From CAVUWL01 sp963700105 (GTDB lineage Bacteria > Actinomycetota > Thermoleophilia > Solirubrobacterales > 70-9): a DNA stretch of 64,000 nt. The stretch covers positions 213,923 to 277,922 of the forward strand of contig CAVOWL010000002.1 of NCBI GenBank assembly GCA_963700105.1, written 5' to 3'. The notes beneath the pieces were generated by a model. The model had not been told where the DNA came from and did no database searches. It worked only from the letters and a program-made list of their open reading frames with translations. Made by a program: the position numbers and the translations under genes. Numbering within the stretch: the first letter of the stretch is position 1; each line of letters starts with the position of its first letter. This document shows, piece after piece, positions 35,599-44,580 of this stretch.

Positions 35599-36447
35599 AT
35601 GGCGGTGCTCACCGACTATCACCTTCATTTGCGCCCCGATGCGGAGGGCACCCCGGCGCATCGCTATTTCACCGCTGCCAACGTCGAGCGCTATCTTGCC
35701 GCGGCGGCCGCGGCGGGAGTTGATGAGATTGGTGTATCTGAGCACGTGTACCGCTTTACCGAGGCCCTGACCCTGTGGCGCCACCCATTCTGGGAAAGCA
35801 GCGCCCGCGACGACCTCGACGCCTACTGTGATTTCGTCCGCACGACTCCGCTGAGACTCGGACTGGAGTGTGACTTTATCCCTGGGGCCGAGGATCGAAC
35901 TGCCGCCCTGCTCGAGGGCCGCGACTTCGACTACGTGATCGGCTCGGTCCACTTTGTCGGCGATAGCGCGGTCGATCACGACGGGTGGGACGTTTGGAAG
36001 GAAGGTGGGAGTCCAGACCAGATCTGGGGTCGCTATTTCGACGCGCTCGCAGGGTGCGCGAGGTCCGGTCTTTTCGACATTCTCGCCCATCCCGACCTGG
36101 TCAAGGTCTGGGGTCGCTCTCGAGCGCTGCCCGAGCGCGACCCCCGCCACTTCTATGAGCCGGCGGTCGAGGCGATCGCGGAGTCCGGGATAGCCGTTGA
36201 GGTTTCGACTGCGGGACTGCGAAAGCCCGTTGCAGAGATATATCCATCCGCTGAGTTCGCGGCGATGTGCGTGGAGGCGGGGGCCGTGTTCGCCCTCTCC
36301 TCCGATGCCCATCTACCCGATCAGGTCGGCTTTGGCTATCAACAGGCGATCGAGTTTTGCGAGCAGGTCGGCATCGGTGAGATTTGCGCATTCGATCGTC
36401 GCACCCGGCGAATGGAACCCCTTGGTACATCGATGCGGGAGGATTGA
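35599..36447 (+). CDS. PHP-domain phosphoesterase (histidinol-phosphatase HisK/HisJ-like)
   Basis: A 282-residue metal-dependent phosphoesterase. The N-terminal HxH motif is DYHLHLRPD, with EIGVSEHVYRF, the YVIGSVHFVGD segment, DILAHPDLVKVWG and FALSSDAHLPDQVGFGYQQA supplying further metal ligands. The overall layout matches the HisJ type of histidinol-phosphatase, but no histidine genes are nearby, so the substrate is inferred. ATG 35599 is preceded by an in-frame GTG. Confidence 0.85.
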   Translation: MAVLTDYHLHLRPDAEGTPAHRYFTAANVERYLAAAAAAGVDEIGVSEHVYRFTEALTLWRHPFWESSARDDLDAYCDFVRTTPLRLGLECDFIPGAEDRTAALLEGRDFDYVIGSVHFVGDSAVDHDGWDVWKEGGSPDQIWGRYFDALAGCARSGLFDILAHPDLVKVWGRSRALPERDPRHFYEPAVEAIAESGIAVEVSTAGLRKPVAEIYPSAEFAAMCVEAGAVFALSSDAHLPDQVGFGYQQAIEFCEQVGIGEICAFDRRTRRMEPLGTSMRED

Positions 36448-36509
36448 TTCGTGGCAGCGAGCAAAGAGGCACCCATGCCTGTGGCGGTTGGCCCGTCGTT
36501 GGGACAGCG

Positions 36510-36968
36510 ATGAGCCCGGTCGGGATCGGCTTTGACAGTCATCGCTTCGTCGAGGGGCGACCCTTGGTGCTCGGCGGCGTCGAGATCGAACACGATCGCG
36601 GTCTCGCCGGCCATTCCGACGCCGACGTCCTCGCCCACGCAGTGATCGATGCCCTGCTCGGGGCCGCCGGCTCGGGTGATATCGGGACACTCTTCCCCGA
36701 CGAGGAGGAGATTTGGCGCGGCGCCGACTCTATTGATCTGCTGCGGACCGTGGTTGGGACCCTCGCCGGCCGCATCATCAACATCGATGCAACCATTGTC
36801 TGTGAGCAACCGCGGCTGGCCTCCTATCGAGCTGAGATCGAGCGGATCCTCGGCGCCGTCACCTCAGCTCGAGTCACGGTCAAGGCGACGAGCAATGAGG
36901 GTATGGGTTGGGTTGGGCGTGGCGAGGGAATCGCCTGCCTGGCAGTAGCTTCGGTCGAGGCCGACTAG
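36510..36968 (+). CDS. ispF: 2-C-methyl-D-erythritol 2,4-cyclodiphosphate synthase
   Basis: A 152-residue trimeric enzyme of the MEP pathway. The zinc ligands are in GIGFDSHRF (Asp and His) and the later His is in GLAGHSDADVLAHAVIDALL; GDIGTLFPD and VKATSNEGMGWVGRGEGIA are intact. ATG 36510 starts 62 bp after the PHP gene. ispD lies upstream, separated by that gene and the small membrane gene. In B. subtilis ispD and ispF are adjacent. Confidence 0.96.
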   Translation: MSPVGIGFDSHRFVEGRPLVLGGVEIEHDRGLAGHSDADVLAHAVIDALLGAAGSGDIGTLFPDEEEIWRGADSIDLLRTVVGTLAGRIINIDATIVCEQPRLASYRAEIERILGAVTSARVTVKATSNEGMGWVGRGEGIACLAVASVEAD

Positions 36969-36988
36969 GCAATAGGCTTCCGGCTCCG

Positions 36989-38641
36989 ATGGCGAATCTC
37001 AGCTCGATCGTCTCTAGTGCGCGGGAGTCGCTATCCGACGCTGCCTTTGAGGCAAGGATCCTGCATGAGGCGGGAATCCTCACCCCCATGCGCCCCAGCA
37101 AGGCGACGAAGATTGGATTTACCTTCCTGCGCTGGGGAGCCTCGCCGGCCACCGGCGTCGCCACCGCGGCAATCCATCACCCCCACGAGATTGCGCTGAT
37201 CGATGAGCGGGGGTCGCTTAGCTGGGAGCGGGTTCACCGACGCAGCAATGCGCTCGCCCACGCGTTCGCCGAGATGGGGATCGGCTTCGGGGACGGGATC
37301 GGGATCATGTGCCGCAACCACCGCGGCTTCGTCGAGGCCACCCTTGCCGCGGCCAAGCTCGGTGCCAGCGCCCTATACCTCAACACGATGTTCGCCGGTC
37401 CACAGCTGGTCGAAGTCACCAAGCGCGAGCGCCCAAAGATCCTAGTTTATGACGAAGAGTTCACCGGTTTGCTCGAGGGCGTAGAGCCCGGTATTGTGCG
37501 GATTATCGCCTGGTCTGACGCCGATGCTCCGGCCGAGCGGACCCTTGAGCACCTGATCGCAATCGGCGGGGATTCAGACCTCAAACCGCCGCCGGATAAA
37601 CCCCGCTTTGTGATCCTCACCTCGGGAACTACCGGAACGCCCAAGGGCGCCCAGCGCTCAAGCCCCGACGGTCTGCTTGCGATGGCCGCGCTGATTGAGA
37701 AGATTCCGTTTCGAGCCCGCGAGACAATGATGATCGCGGCTCCGCTTTTTCACTCCTGGGGTTTCTTTCATTTTGTGATTAGCTTGCCGACCGCCTCGAC
37801 CATGGTCCTGCGCCGTCGCTTTGACCCCGAGGACACCCTCCGTGGCGTTGAGGAAAGTCGTGCGCAGGTCCTGGCCGCAGTTCCGGTGATGATCCAGCGG
37901 ATATTGCAGCTTCCCGCCGAGACGCTGAGCCGTTATGACCTCTCCTCGCTGCGGATCACCTCTTTGTCGGGTTCAGCCCTTCCCGGAGAGCTCGCGATCG
38001 AGTGGATGGATCGCTTTGGCGACAGCGTTTACAACCTCTACGGTTCGACCGAGGTTGCCTATGCGACCGTGGCAACGCCCGAAGACCTCCGTGCGGCTCC
38101 CGGTACGGCCGGTCGCCCACCCCGTGGCACCGCGGTCAGGCTTTACGACGATGACGGACGCGAGGTACCCGCTGGCGAGGTGGGCCGCATCTTTGTCGGT
38201 AATGAGATGTCGTTTGAGGGATACACCGGGGGTGGCGGCAAGGAGGCGATCGATGGCCTCCTCTCAAGCGGTGACGTCGGCCATATCGATGCGGCGGGGA
38301 GGCTCTTCATCGACGGTCGTGACGATGAGATGATTGTCTCCGGCGGCGAGAACGTCTTCCCCCGCGAGGTCGAGGATCTGCTCGCCGACCACGATGCGGT
38401 GGTGGAGGCAGCGGTAATTGGGGTACCCGATGAGGAGTTTGGCCAACGGCTCAAGGCCTTCGTCGTGATCGCGTCGGGTGCCGAGGTCTCCGAGGTGGAT
38501 TTGAGGGATCACGTCAAGGCAAACCTGGCCTCCTATAAGGCTCCGCGCGAGGTTGAGTTCCTGGACGAACTTCCCCGCAACGCGACGGGCAAGATCCTGA
38601 AGCGCGAACTGCAGGACCGAAAGGCCCAGAAGTCAGTTTGA
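36989..38641 (+). CDS. acyl-CoA synthetase (AMP-dependent, FadD-like)
   Basis: A 550-residue adenylate-forming enzyme that activates fatty or other carboxylic acids as CoA thioesters. The AMP-binding P-loop ILTSGTTGTPKGAQ is near residues 208-221, YNLYGSTEVAYATVA near 349, and the hinge and C-terminal lysine region DGRDDEMIVSGGENVFPREV then LPRNATGKILKREL near 535. TAGGCT lies 10 nt before ATG 36989. It may feed the beta-oxidation gene at 4.4 kb, but the two are not linked. Its exact substrate is unknown. Confidence 0.92.
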   Translation: MANLSSIVSSARESLSDAAFEARILHEAGILTPMRPSKATKIGFTFLRWGASPATGVATAAIHHPHEIALIDERGSLSWERVHRRSNALAHAFAEMGIGFGDGIGIMCRNHRGFVEATLAAAKLGASALYLNTMFAGPQLVEVTKRERPKILVYDEEFTGLLEGVEPGIVRIIAWSDADAPAERTLEHLIAIGGDSDLKPPPDKPRFVILTSGTTGTPKGAQRSSPDGLLAMAALIEKIPFRARETMMIAAPLFHSWGFFHFVISLPTASTMVLRRRFDPEDTLRGVEESRAQVLAAVPVMIQRILQLPAETLSRYDLSSLRITSLSGSALPGELAIEWMDRFGDSVYNLYGSTEVAYATVATPEDLRAAPGTAGRPPRGTAVRLYDDDGREVPAGEVGRIFVGNEMSFEGYTGGGGKEAIDGLLSSGDVGHIDAAGRLFIDGRDDEMIVSGGENVFPREVEDLLADHDAVVEAAVIGVPDEEFGQRLKAFVVIASGAEVSEVDLRDHVKANLASYKAPREVEFLDELPRNATGKILKRELQDRKAQKSV

Positions 38642-38717
38642 GCCGGCGCAAATTGCGCGTTTCTTAACAGAACTGGGGCTGGCGCCACTTCCGATACGCA
38701 TAGTAGGTTGGCGGGAC

Positions 38718-39587
38718 ATGGGTGAACCGGCGGTTGAGCTGAAGGCGGTTGGTGAGGCGAGGGAATCGGTGCGCGACATCGCCGAGCAGGCTCTGGAGTG
38801 GGTTCGGGTCAGCGAGGAGCGAGTCGCTTCGGCGGAGGCAAGGACCGAGGCGGTGAGGGTCGAGCTCAAGCAGCGGGCATTGGAGACGCTGCGCAACCTC
38901 GGCGAGCAGGGACGCGAGCGCATCGATTCCGAGCGCTCCAAAAGGCGAGAGGCCGAAGCCCGCATGGCGCGCGCTGGGGAGGCCAGGGATCGTGCCGAGA
39001 GCGCCTTTGAGGAGGCACGGCTTGAGAGCGAGCGCAATCGTGAGGCGCTCGGCGCCGAACTTGCATCGGTCCGCGCGGATGCTGAGAAGTCGTTGGCCGA
39101 ATCGCAAAAAAAAATGCGGGATGAGGTGGAGCGTCGGATCCGGGAGGCTCGCGAAGAGGTTCAGCTTGAGGCCGACCGCCGGGTCGCCGCCGCCGAGCAA
39201 CGAGCGGCCGATGCCGAGCTGGCAGCGGCTGAGTCGCGAGAGAGCGCGGTGCGGCTTGAGACCGAAGTCGAGCGCCGCGTCATGGAGGGTACCGAGGAGG
39301 TCAGGCGCGAGGCTGAGGAGCGGGTCCGAAAGTTGATCGAAAAAGTTGAGCGCGAGGCTTCAGATCTCGCCCGCGCTCGGGCTGAGGGGCAGCTGCGAGC
39401 CGAGTCCGAGCGGATCCGGGTGCAGGCCGAGCGGCGCGAGGAGAGGGCGAGGGAGGCCGCTGAGGAGGAAATCAAAGCGAGCGCAAACAAGGCAAAACGA
39501 GAGGCTCTTGCGGCCGCAGAGGAGACGGCGCCAACCTGGGCGCGCAGCGAGACGCCGGCCTCGACCTCGGGATACCGGACCTTCTAG
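38718..39587 (+). CDS. long coiled-coil protein, unknown
   Basis: A 289-residue protein almost wholly of Ala, Glu and Arg in heptad-like runs (for example EEVRREAEERVRKLIEKVER), indicating a long parallel coiled coil. There is no signal or membrane segment. The first 25 residues and the last 25 (APTWARSETPASTSGYRTF) are non-helical. It may be a cytoskeletal or scaffold protein; DivIVA-type proteins are alternatives but the DivIVA N-terminal signature is not seen. TAGGTT lies 8 nt before the ATG. It is inserted just before cysS. Confidence 0.65.
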   Translation: MGEPAVELKAVGEARESVRDIAEQALEWVRVSEERVASAEARTEAVRVELKQRALETLRNLGEQGRERIDSERSKRREAEARMARAGEARDRAESAFEEARLESERNREALGAELASVRADAEKSLAESQKKMRDEVERRIREAREEVQLEADRRVAAAEQRAADAELAAAESRESAVRLETEVERRVMEGTEEVRREAEERVRKLIEKVEREASDLARARAEGQLRAESERIRVQAERREERAREAAEEEIKASANKAKREALAAAEETAPTWARSETPASTSGYRTF

Positions 39588-39636
39588 TTTCACGGAGTCG
39601 AGTTACGGCTCCCACCTTCTGGCTAGCATCGAGACC

Positions 39637-41004
39637 ATGCACGAGGTGCGGATAAGGGACACCCTGACGGGAGGGCTGCGCGAGCTTGATCGCGCCCGCG
39701 AGATCGGAATCTATGCCTGTGGGCCGACCGTCTATAGCCGCATCCATATCGGCAACGCCCGTCCCTTTGTCATCTTCTCTCTTTTTGCCCGCTTTCTGCG
39801 CTCGCAGCGCTACCGGGTGCGCCTGGTGATCAACGTCACCGACGTGAACGACAAGATCTACGCGGCGGCGAAGAAGGCCGGGGAGCCCTCTGCTTCCTTT
39901 GCGGCCGAGATGACCGCGGCATACTTCGCCGACACCGATTTACTCGGCCTCGGTCGCCCTGACGCCGAGCCTCTGGCGAGTGAGGCAATGGCAGCAATCG
40001 TCTCGCTGATAGCTGCCTTGATCCGGTCAGGGCACGCCTATGAGAGCGGGGGGGATGTCTACTTTCGGGTGCGAAGCTTCAGCGCCTACGGCAGGCTCTC
40101 AAACCGAGACCCATCCGAGATGGATCAGGGCGAGGATTCCGGTTTGGCCTCACTGAAGGAGGACCCGCTGGACTTCGCGCTTTGGAAGGCACACAAGGCA
40201 GGCGAGGACACCAGTTGGGAGTCCCCTTGGGGGCCGGGGCGCCCCGGTTGGCACATCGAGTGCTCAGCGATGGCAGAGTCCGAGCTGGGGCCCTCATTCG
40301 CCGTGCACGGGGGTGGCTCTGACCTCCTCTTTCCCCACCATGAGAACGAGATCGCTCAGTCCCAGGCGGCCGGCCGCCCGTTTGCCCAGGTCTGGATGCA
40401 CAATGGGATGATTGAGGCCGACGCCGCCAAGATGTCGAAGTCGGAGGGCAACATCTTCCAACTTTCTGAGGCGCTCAAGCGCTACGGGCGCGAGCCGGTT
40501 CTGGCTTACCTGATCTCCGGTCACTATCGCCAGCCCTTGGCCTTTGGCCCAGAGCAGATGCAGGGGGCAACGATGCGAGTCAAGCGACTGCGCAATTTTT
40601 TCCGCGGGCACCCGCTGCGCCTAGACCCCGTTAGCGAAGTAGGGGAGGGCCCCGTCGCAGCGCGATCGGCTGCGTTTATCGCTGCGTTGGCGGAGGATTT
40701 CAATACACCGCGGGCGATGGCCGAGGTATTTGAGTTGGTCGCAGAGGCGAACCGAACTGAAATCCCTGGAGCAGCGGTTGCGCTTGCGAAGATGCTCGAC
40801 CTACTCGGTCTTGGCTCGCTGGCAGAGGAGGAGGGTGGACCCGATCAAGTGGCCGAGGGGCTTCTCGGCGAGCGTCAGCGAGCCCGCTCCGCAGGCGACT
40901 TCGTCAAGGCTGATCAGATTCGCGAGCAGCTCGCTCAGCTCGGCTGGGAGGTCCGCGACGGCGCCGATGGAGCACGCCTGGTTCGCGACGATGAGCCCAG
41001 CTGA
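39637..41004 (+). CDS. cysS: cysteinyl-tRNA synthetase
   Basis: A 455-residue class I enzyme. The N-terminal GIYACGPTVYSRIHIGNARP has the zinc Cys and the HIGN signature, the KMSKSEGN loop is near residue 265, and CSAMAESELGPSFAVHGGGSD and FPHHENEIAQS carry further zinc ligands and motifs. ATG 39637 has TAGCAT 7 nt upstream. The 3' end overlaps the rlmB start by 14 bp, so the two are coupled. MshC, the mycothiol homologue, is excluded by its length and the KMSKS position. Confidence 0.96.
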   Translation: MHEVRIRDTLTGGLRELDRAREIGIYACGPTVYSRIHIGNARPFVIFSLFARFLRSQRYRVRLVINVTDVNDKIYAAAKKAGEPSASFAAEMTAAYFADTDLLGLGRPDAEPLASEAMAAIVSLIAALIRSGHAYESGGDVYFRVRSFSAYGRLSNRDPSEMDQGEDSGLASLKEDPLDFALWKAHKAGEDTSWESPWGPGRPGWHIECSAMAESELGPSFAVHGGGSDLLFPHHENEIAQSQAAGRPFAQVWMHNGMIEADAAKMSKSEGNIFQLSEALKRYGREPVLAYLISGHYRQPLAFGPEQMQGATMRVKRLRNFFRGHPLRLDPVSEVGEGPVAARSAAFIAALAEDFNTPRAMAEVFELVAEANRTEIPGAAVALAKMLDLLGLGSLAEEEGGPDQVAEGLLGERQRARSAGDFVKADQIREQLAQLGWEVRDGADGARLVRDDEPS

Positions 41005-41707
41005 GGCCCAAATCATCTACGGGCGCCGCCCAGTTACCGAGGCAGAGCGAGGTCGACGGCGGGTGCGGCGGATTTGGCGGGCGCCCCAGACGCCGCCAGC
41101 CGAGCTCGAGCGCCTCTGCGGCTCAGCCGATCATCAGGGCGTCGTCGCTGAGCTCGATCCCTACCCATATGCCGATCCGCGCGCCGCGCTTCGACAGCCT
41201 GGCGCGCTCTTGCTCGCACTCGATCAGATCCAGGACCCGCGGAATCTGGGCGCCATCTGTCGCTCCGCTGAGGGTGCTGGCGCGACCGCAATTGTGATTC
41301 CGGACCGACGCTCAGCCGAGGTGACGGCAGCAGCGTGCAAGGCCTCCGCCGGGGCCGTAGAGCAGATCGCCATTGCTCGGGTTCGCAACCTCGCCGATTG
41401 GCTGGGAGAAGCAAAGGCTGCGGGGTTTTGGGTCTGGGGAGCGGAGGCGGGGGGCCAGCAGGCGCCCTGGGAGGTCGATCTCCGCGGCTCCTCGGTGCTG
41501 GTCTTGGGCGGTGAGGGAAAGGGAATCCGACCGCGAGTGGCGGCCAGTTGCGATGGTTTGATCGCGCTTCCGCTGGCTGGACGGATCGCCTCGCTGAATG
41601 TTTCAGCCGCAGCCTCTGCCTTGCTCTTTGAGGCGGTTCGGCAGCGCTCGGCCCTCGATAAGGGGCGGGGCGCTCGCTTCGGCCGAGCTCGATTCTCGTC
41701 TCCGTGA
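40991..41707 (+). CDS. rlmB: 23S rRNA (guanosine-2'-O)-methyltransferase RlmB-like (SPOUT)
   Basis: A 238-residue SPOUT-class RNA methyltransferase. The N-terminal substrate-binding region starts AQIIYGRRPVTEAERGRRRV, and the knotted methyltransferase domain has DQIQDPRNLGAICRSAEGAG, VLVLGGEGKGIRP and LPLAGRIASLNVSAAASALL. It methylates G2251 in RlmB orthologues; a TrmH-type tRNA target is possible. It starts inside the cysS 3' end by 14 bp. The mrnC gene that lies between cysS and rlmB in B. subtilis is absent. Confidence 0.94.
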   Translation: MSPAEAQIIYGRRPVTEAERGRRRVRRIWRAPQTPPAELERLCGSADHQGVVAELDPYPYADPRAALRQPGALLLALDQIQDPRNLGAICRSAEGAGATAIVIPDRRSAEVTAAACKASAGAVEQIAIARVRNLADWLGEAKAAGFWVWGAEAGGQQAPWEVDLRGSSVLVLGGEGKGIRPRVAASCDGLIALPLAGRIASLNVSAAASALLFEAVRQRSALDKGRGARFGRARFSSP

Positions 41708-41786
41708 GGAGCGATCTTCGGTGCTTGGAAGTTCGTTTTGACCGCCAAGCAAATGCAACGGCGGTTGCACAAACCCAGGTTTGGGG

Positions 41787-41814
41787 TTGACAGAACTCCG
41801 CGTAGACGTAAACT
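41787..41814 (+). promoter_or_regulatory. promoter upstream of the SigH-like gene
   Basis: TTGACA at 41787-41792 and TAAACT at 41809-41814, separated by 16 bp, form a good housekeeping-type promoter. Transcription would start near 41821, giving a leader of about 100 nt before GTG 41923. Confidence 0.6.
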
Positions 41815-41922
41815 AATGCCCGAATAAAGGGTGAACCTCAGCTTGAGTCTGAGCTATCCCAGTCCATAGGGCGCCTCAGGGGAGGTAAACGGCGCCACGA
41901 CCCTTCACAAGGAGAAGGATCT

Positions 41923-42633
41923 GTGGCTCTATCTACGCCTACGCAGGAAATGCGACTTCCTTCCGGACGTCGTTCTGTCGCCGCACGCCCACAACAAACT
42001 AACTCTCAACCTGAGCTTGATGATCACTATCTCGTCGCGCTCGCCAAGGAAGGCAAAACCGACGCCTACGATGCGATCGTGCGTCGCTATCGCGGCTTCG
42101 TTCGCCTCAAGGCCTCCTCCTATTTTTTGCTCGGAGGCGAGTCCGATGACCTGATTCAGGAGGGCCTTCTGGGCCTCTACAAGGCAATTCGCGATTATCG
42201 CACCGATCGCGAGTCGAGCTTTCGCAATTTCGCGGAGCTCTGCATCACCCGCCAGATCATCACCGCGGTGAAGACGGCAACGCGCAACAAGCACACGCCA
42301 CTAAATCAATACGTCTCCTTCAGTCAGACTCCGGCGGCTGCAGGGGATTCCGAAACGACCCTGGATGAGATTCTGGCCGGCCCGACCGTCTTTGACCCGG
42401 TCAACCAGGTAATTGCCGCCGAAGAGTTGGAGAGTCTCGTCTCCTGTCTTTCGGGTGGATCCGGGGTCCTATCGGATCTTGAGAGCCGCGTCCTCTCCTT
42501 ATATCTCGACGGGCATTCCTATGAGATCGTCGCCGAGCGGATCGAGTGCGACACAAAGACCGTCGACAATGCCCTGCAGCGAGTGAAGCGCAAGGTCGGT
42601 GCTCACCTAGCCTCGCGGGAGGTGCCGCTTTAA
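41923..42633 (+). CDS. sigH: SigH/Spo0H-like sigma factor
   Basis: A 236-residue sigma-70 family protein of the SigH type. Region 2 is visible as YLVALAKEGKTDAYDAIVRR, ESDDLIQEGLLGLYKAIRDY and ESSFRNFAELCITRQIITAV, and region 4 as LESRVLSLYLDGHSYEIVAE through KTVDNALQRVKRKV. In Bacillus SigH directs stationary-phase and competence genes; a role in an actinobacterium is not known to me. GTG 41923 has AAGGAGAAGG upstream, ending 4 nt before it. It is the last gene of the conserved block, and the block ends here. Confidence 0.92.
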   Translation: MALSTPTQEMRLPSGRRSVAARPQQTNSQPELDDHYLVALAKEGKTDAYDAIVRRYRGFVRLKASSYFLLGGESDDLIQEGLLGLYKAIRDYRTDRESSFRNFAELCITRQIITAVKTATRNKHTPLNQYVSFSQTPAAAGDSETTLDEILAGPTVFDPVNQVIAAEELESLVSCLSGGSGVLSDLESRVLSLYLDGHSYEIVAERIECDTKTVDNALQRVKRKVGAHLASREVPL

Positions 42634-42645
42634 TCAGCGGGAGGC

Positions 42646-43662
42646 TCAGCTGCTGAGCGCCCCCTTCGGCAGGTCGGCGAGGACGTAGTCCAAGAGCGTG
42701 CGACCGTGCTCGGAGGCGACCGCGACATCATCGGCTGCGATGCGGACGCGGTGGAGTGTCTGCATCCTCAGTACGTCGCCGTCGCAGAGGGGGTTGGGGA
42801 ATATTCCTGCATAGGAGACCCCGAGACGCTCCAGATGATCGGCGACAAGCGCGGTCTCCGGCAACTGCAGCGGCAGGTCGACGTAAATCGCGTCGAGCCC
42901 AAGGCGATGAAACAGGTGGTGGCGCCTGACGCCGATTGCCTCGTGCAGGTCGGCTCCGGGAAGATGTACGGTGAGCAGCGCGAGGTTGTGGTCGGGGTCA
43001 ATATGTGCCTCGAGGATGCTGTGTGGCTTGAGCTGGGCAGCGCCGGAGGGCTCGGCCAGTCTGCCGCGCAGCTGGCAGAGGTCGAGGGTCCGGCCAACGA
43101 TCTCGCGATGGCGCGGGGGCGCATAGACGAACCGCTCCTGACCATCATTCAGCTTGCTGTAGAAAAGCGCCGCGGAGCAACGCCTTTGGCCCGGCTCGGT
43201 GGCGGCGTCGTTTGAGACGCTCGCTGGAATCCAACCAAGCAGAAAACCCGTCTCATGGGCACCCAGCTCGAGGTTGGCGCGCTGGCTGTAGGGATGGGCG
43301 GCTGTCGCCTCGCTGTACATGCCAGCCATGCCTTTCGATCTGGCTGACTCCATGAGGTGGCGCTTGGTCTGCGTGAAGATGTGCATCCCGCGAGCGAGGG
43401 GCATCGTTACAGCTTGGCCTGAGTGACCGACGGAGTCGGTAGGGCTTGTCAGGGCCATTCCCTCGTGGCAAAGAAACTCTCCGCCCCCGGATTCGGCAAT
43501 GCAGGAAACGTAGGTGCCGGCGGCGAGTCTCGCCGAAACAGCTCCTGAGTCATAGACCCATCGGACGTCATAAGTGTCTCCGTAGGCGGCTTCGATCGCC
43601 TCGCTTAGCAACGATCCCTCATGGGGTCCGAGAAAGCGAAAGGTTGGATCGATGCTGTCCAT
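42646..43662 (-). CDS. GNAT-family acetyltransferase-like protein
   Basis: A 338-residue protein. The N-terminal GNAT-like domain has the acetyl-CoA loop region GQAVTMPLARGMHIFTQTKR and HPYSQRANLELGAHETGFLL, a stretch I associate with a family of two-lobed acyltransferases. The C-terminal half has a second GNAT-like fold (HSILEAHIDPDHNLALLTVH). Substrate is unknown. It converges with sigH (12 bp between stops) and is the first gene beyond the conserved block. Confidence 0.65.
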   Translation of the reverse strand: MDSIDPTFRFLGPHEGSLLSEAIEAAYGDTYDVRWVYDSGAVSARLAAGTYVSCIAESGGGEFLCHEGMALTSPTDSVGHSGQAVTMPLARGMHIFTQTKRHLMESARSKGMAGMYSEATAAHPYSQRANLELGAHETGFLLGWIPASVSNDAATEPGQRRCSAALFYSKLNDGQERFVYAPPRHREIVGRTLDLCQLRGRLAEPSGAAQLKPHSILEAHIDPDHNLALLTVHLPGADLHEAIGVRRHHLFHRLGLDAIYVDLPLQLPETALVADHLERLGVSYAGIFPNPLCDGDVLRMQTLHRVRIAADDVAVASEHGRTLLDYVLADLPKGALSS

Positions 43663-44580
43663 GTGGTCGGCAGCCGTTCAGCCAGCTCAGCAGAGAGTGT
43701 CTATTTGTAATTGTCGGGGTCGGAGATGTGCCTTTCAGCTCTCCAGAGCCGAAAAGTCAGTTTGAGCCTTGGGAAACTCGGTTCACGCACGATTCAGCCA
43801 TGCTCGGGCACGCGATGATCACCAGTCAATCAATCGGAGGTTACCGCTCGAGCTGGGCTCCCTCATTCCGACAGTCCCGGTCTGCGCTGGGCAAGCGTAT
43901 TTTTGCCCGATTCGAGTCCGGAAGCTGTGGTGCAGAGCCCAGGTGTGCCGACATGTTGTGTGGCGCTTGATTGGCGAGTCAGCAGTGGGATGTAATCGCG
44001 TTGAGCGCTGTTCGTTTTGTCCTTGGAGATCCAAATCCGGGAGCTTGATCCATATGGGACCTGGTCCGGAGAGTCAGCCCTGCTTTTTGGACAGGGGATC
44101 ATTGGGGCTGAAATCCAGCACCCTGACCGCCCCGGCGCTGGATCTCCTGACCCGACCCCGAATCAGCCCGCAGATCCTGTCTGAGAGGTGATCCGTATGC
44201 GCCATGTTTCCGGACTCCCCAGAGTCGCCCGGGGGCGCTTTGAGCTAATGCGAAGAAGACCTTGGACTCACGTCAACAATTCCCATGTTTGGTCGTCCGA
44301 GATCGGCCCCGGCCGACTTTCGGCCTCGAAGGGAATCTCAGCAAATTAGTTTCCTCGCAGACTGGCGTAACTCCGGCAGGGGAATCCAAGCCCTCCGTTT
44401 GCCGACGCCGTTGCGGAGAACCAATCGGCGCAGCCGCTTGGAGATCAATGCAATTGAATATCCAGTCCTGCGAGGGGTTGCGCGTTTCGGACCGGGAAGA
44501 ACTGAAATTCGCCACGCGCTAAGGGGCTGAAGCGGCAAGAGGGGATAGTGCTCTGGGAGAGTTCGGAGTAGGAGGTATGC
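43663..44580. other. 918-bp stretch without a convincing gene
   Basis: Several short reading frames exist on both strands but none has a recognisable domain or a consistent codon pattern. GC content looks lower than in the core block. No tRNA, long repeat or hairpin was seen. It may be eroded DNA at the junction between core and accessory regions. Confidence 0.6.

Noticed and set aside
43905..43950. T-loop-like GATTCGAGTCC, possible tRNA
   Set aside because: The flanking bases do not form a T-stem and no acceptor or anticodon arm can be built.
43769..44191. 140-codon plus-strand frame after the GNAT gene
   Set aside because: Composition is unlike a protein (Cys, Arg, Ser, His rich), with no ribosome site and no domain.
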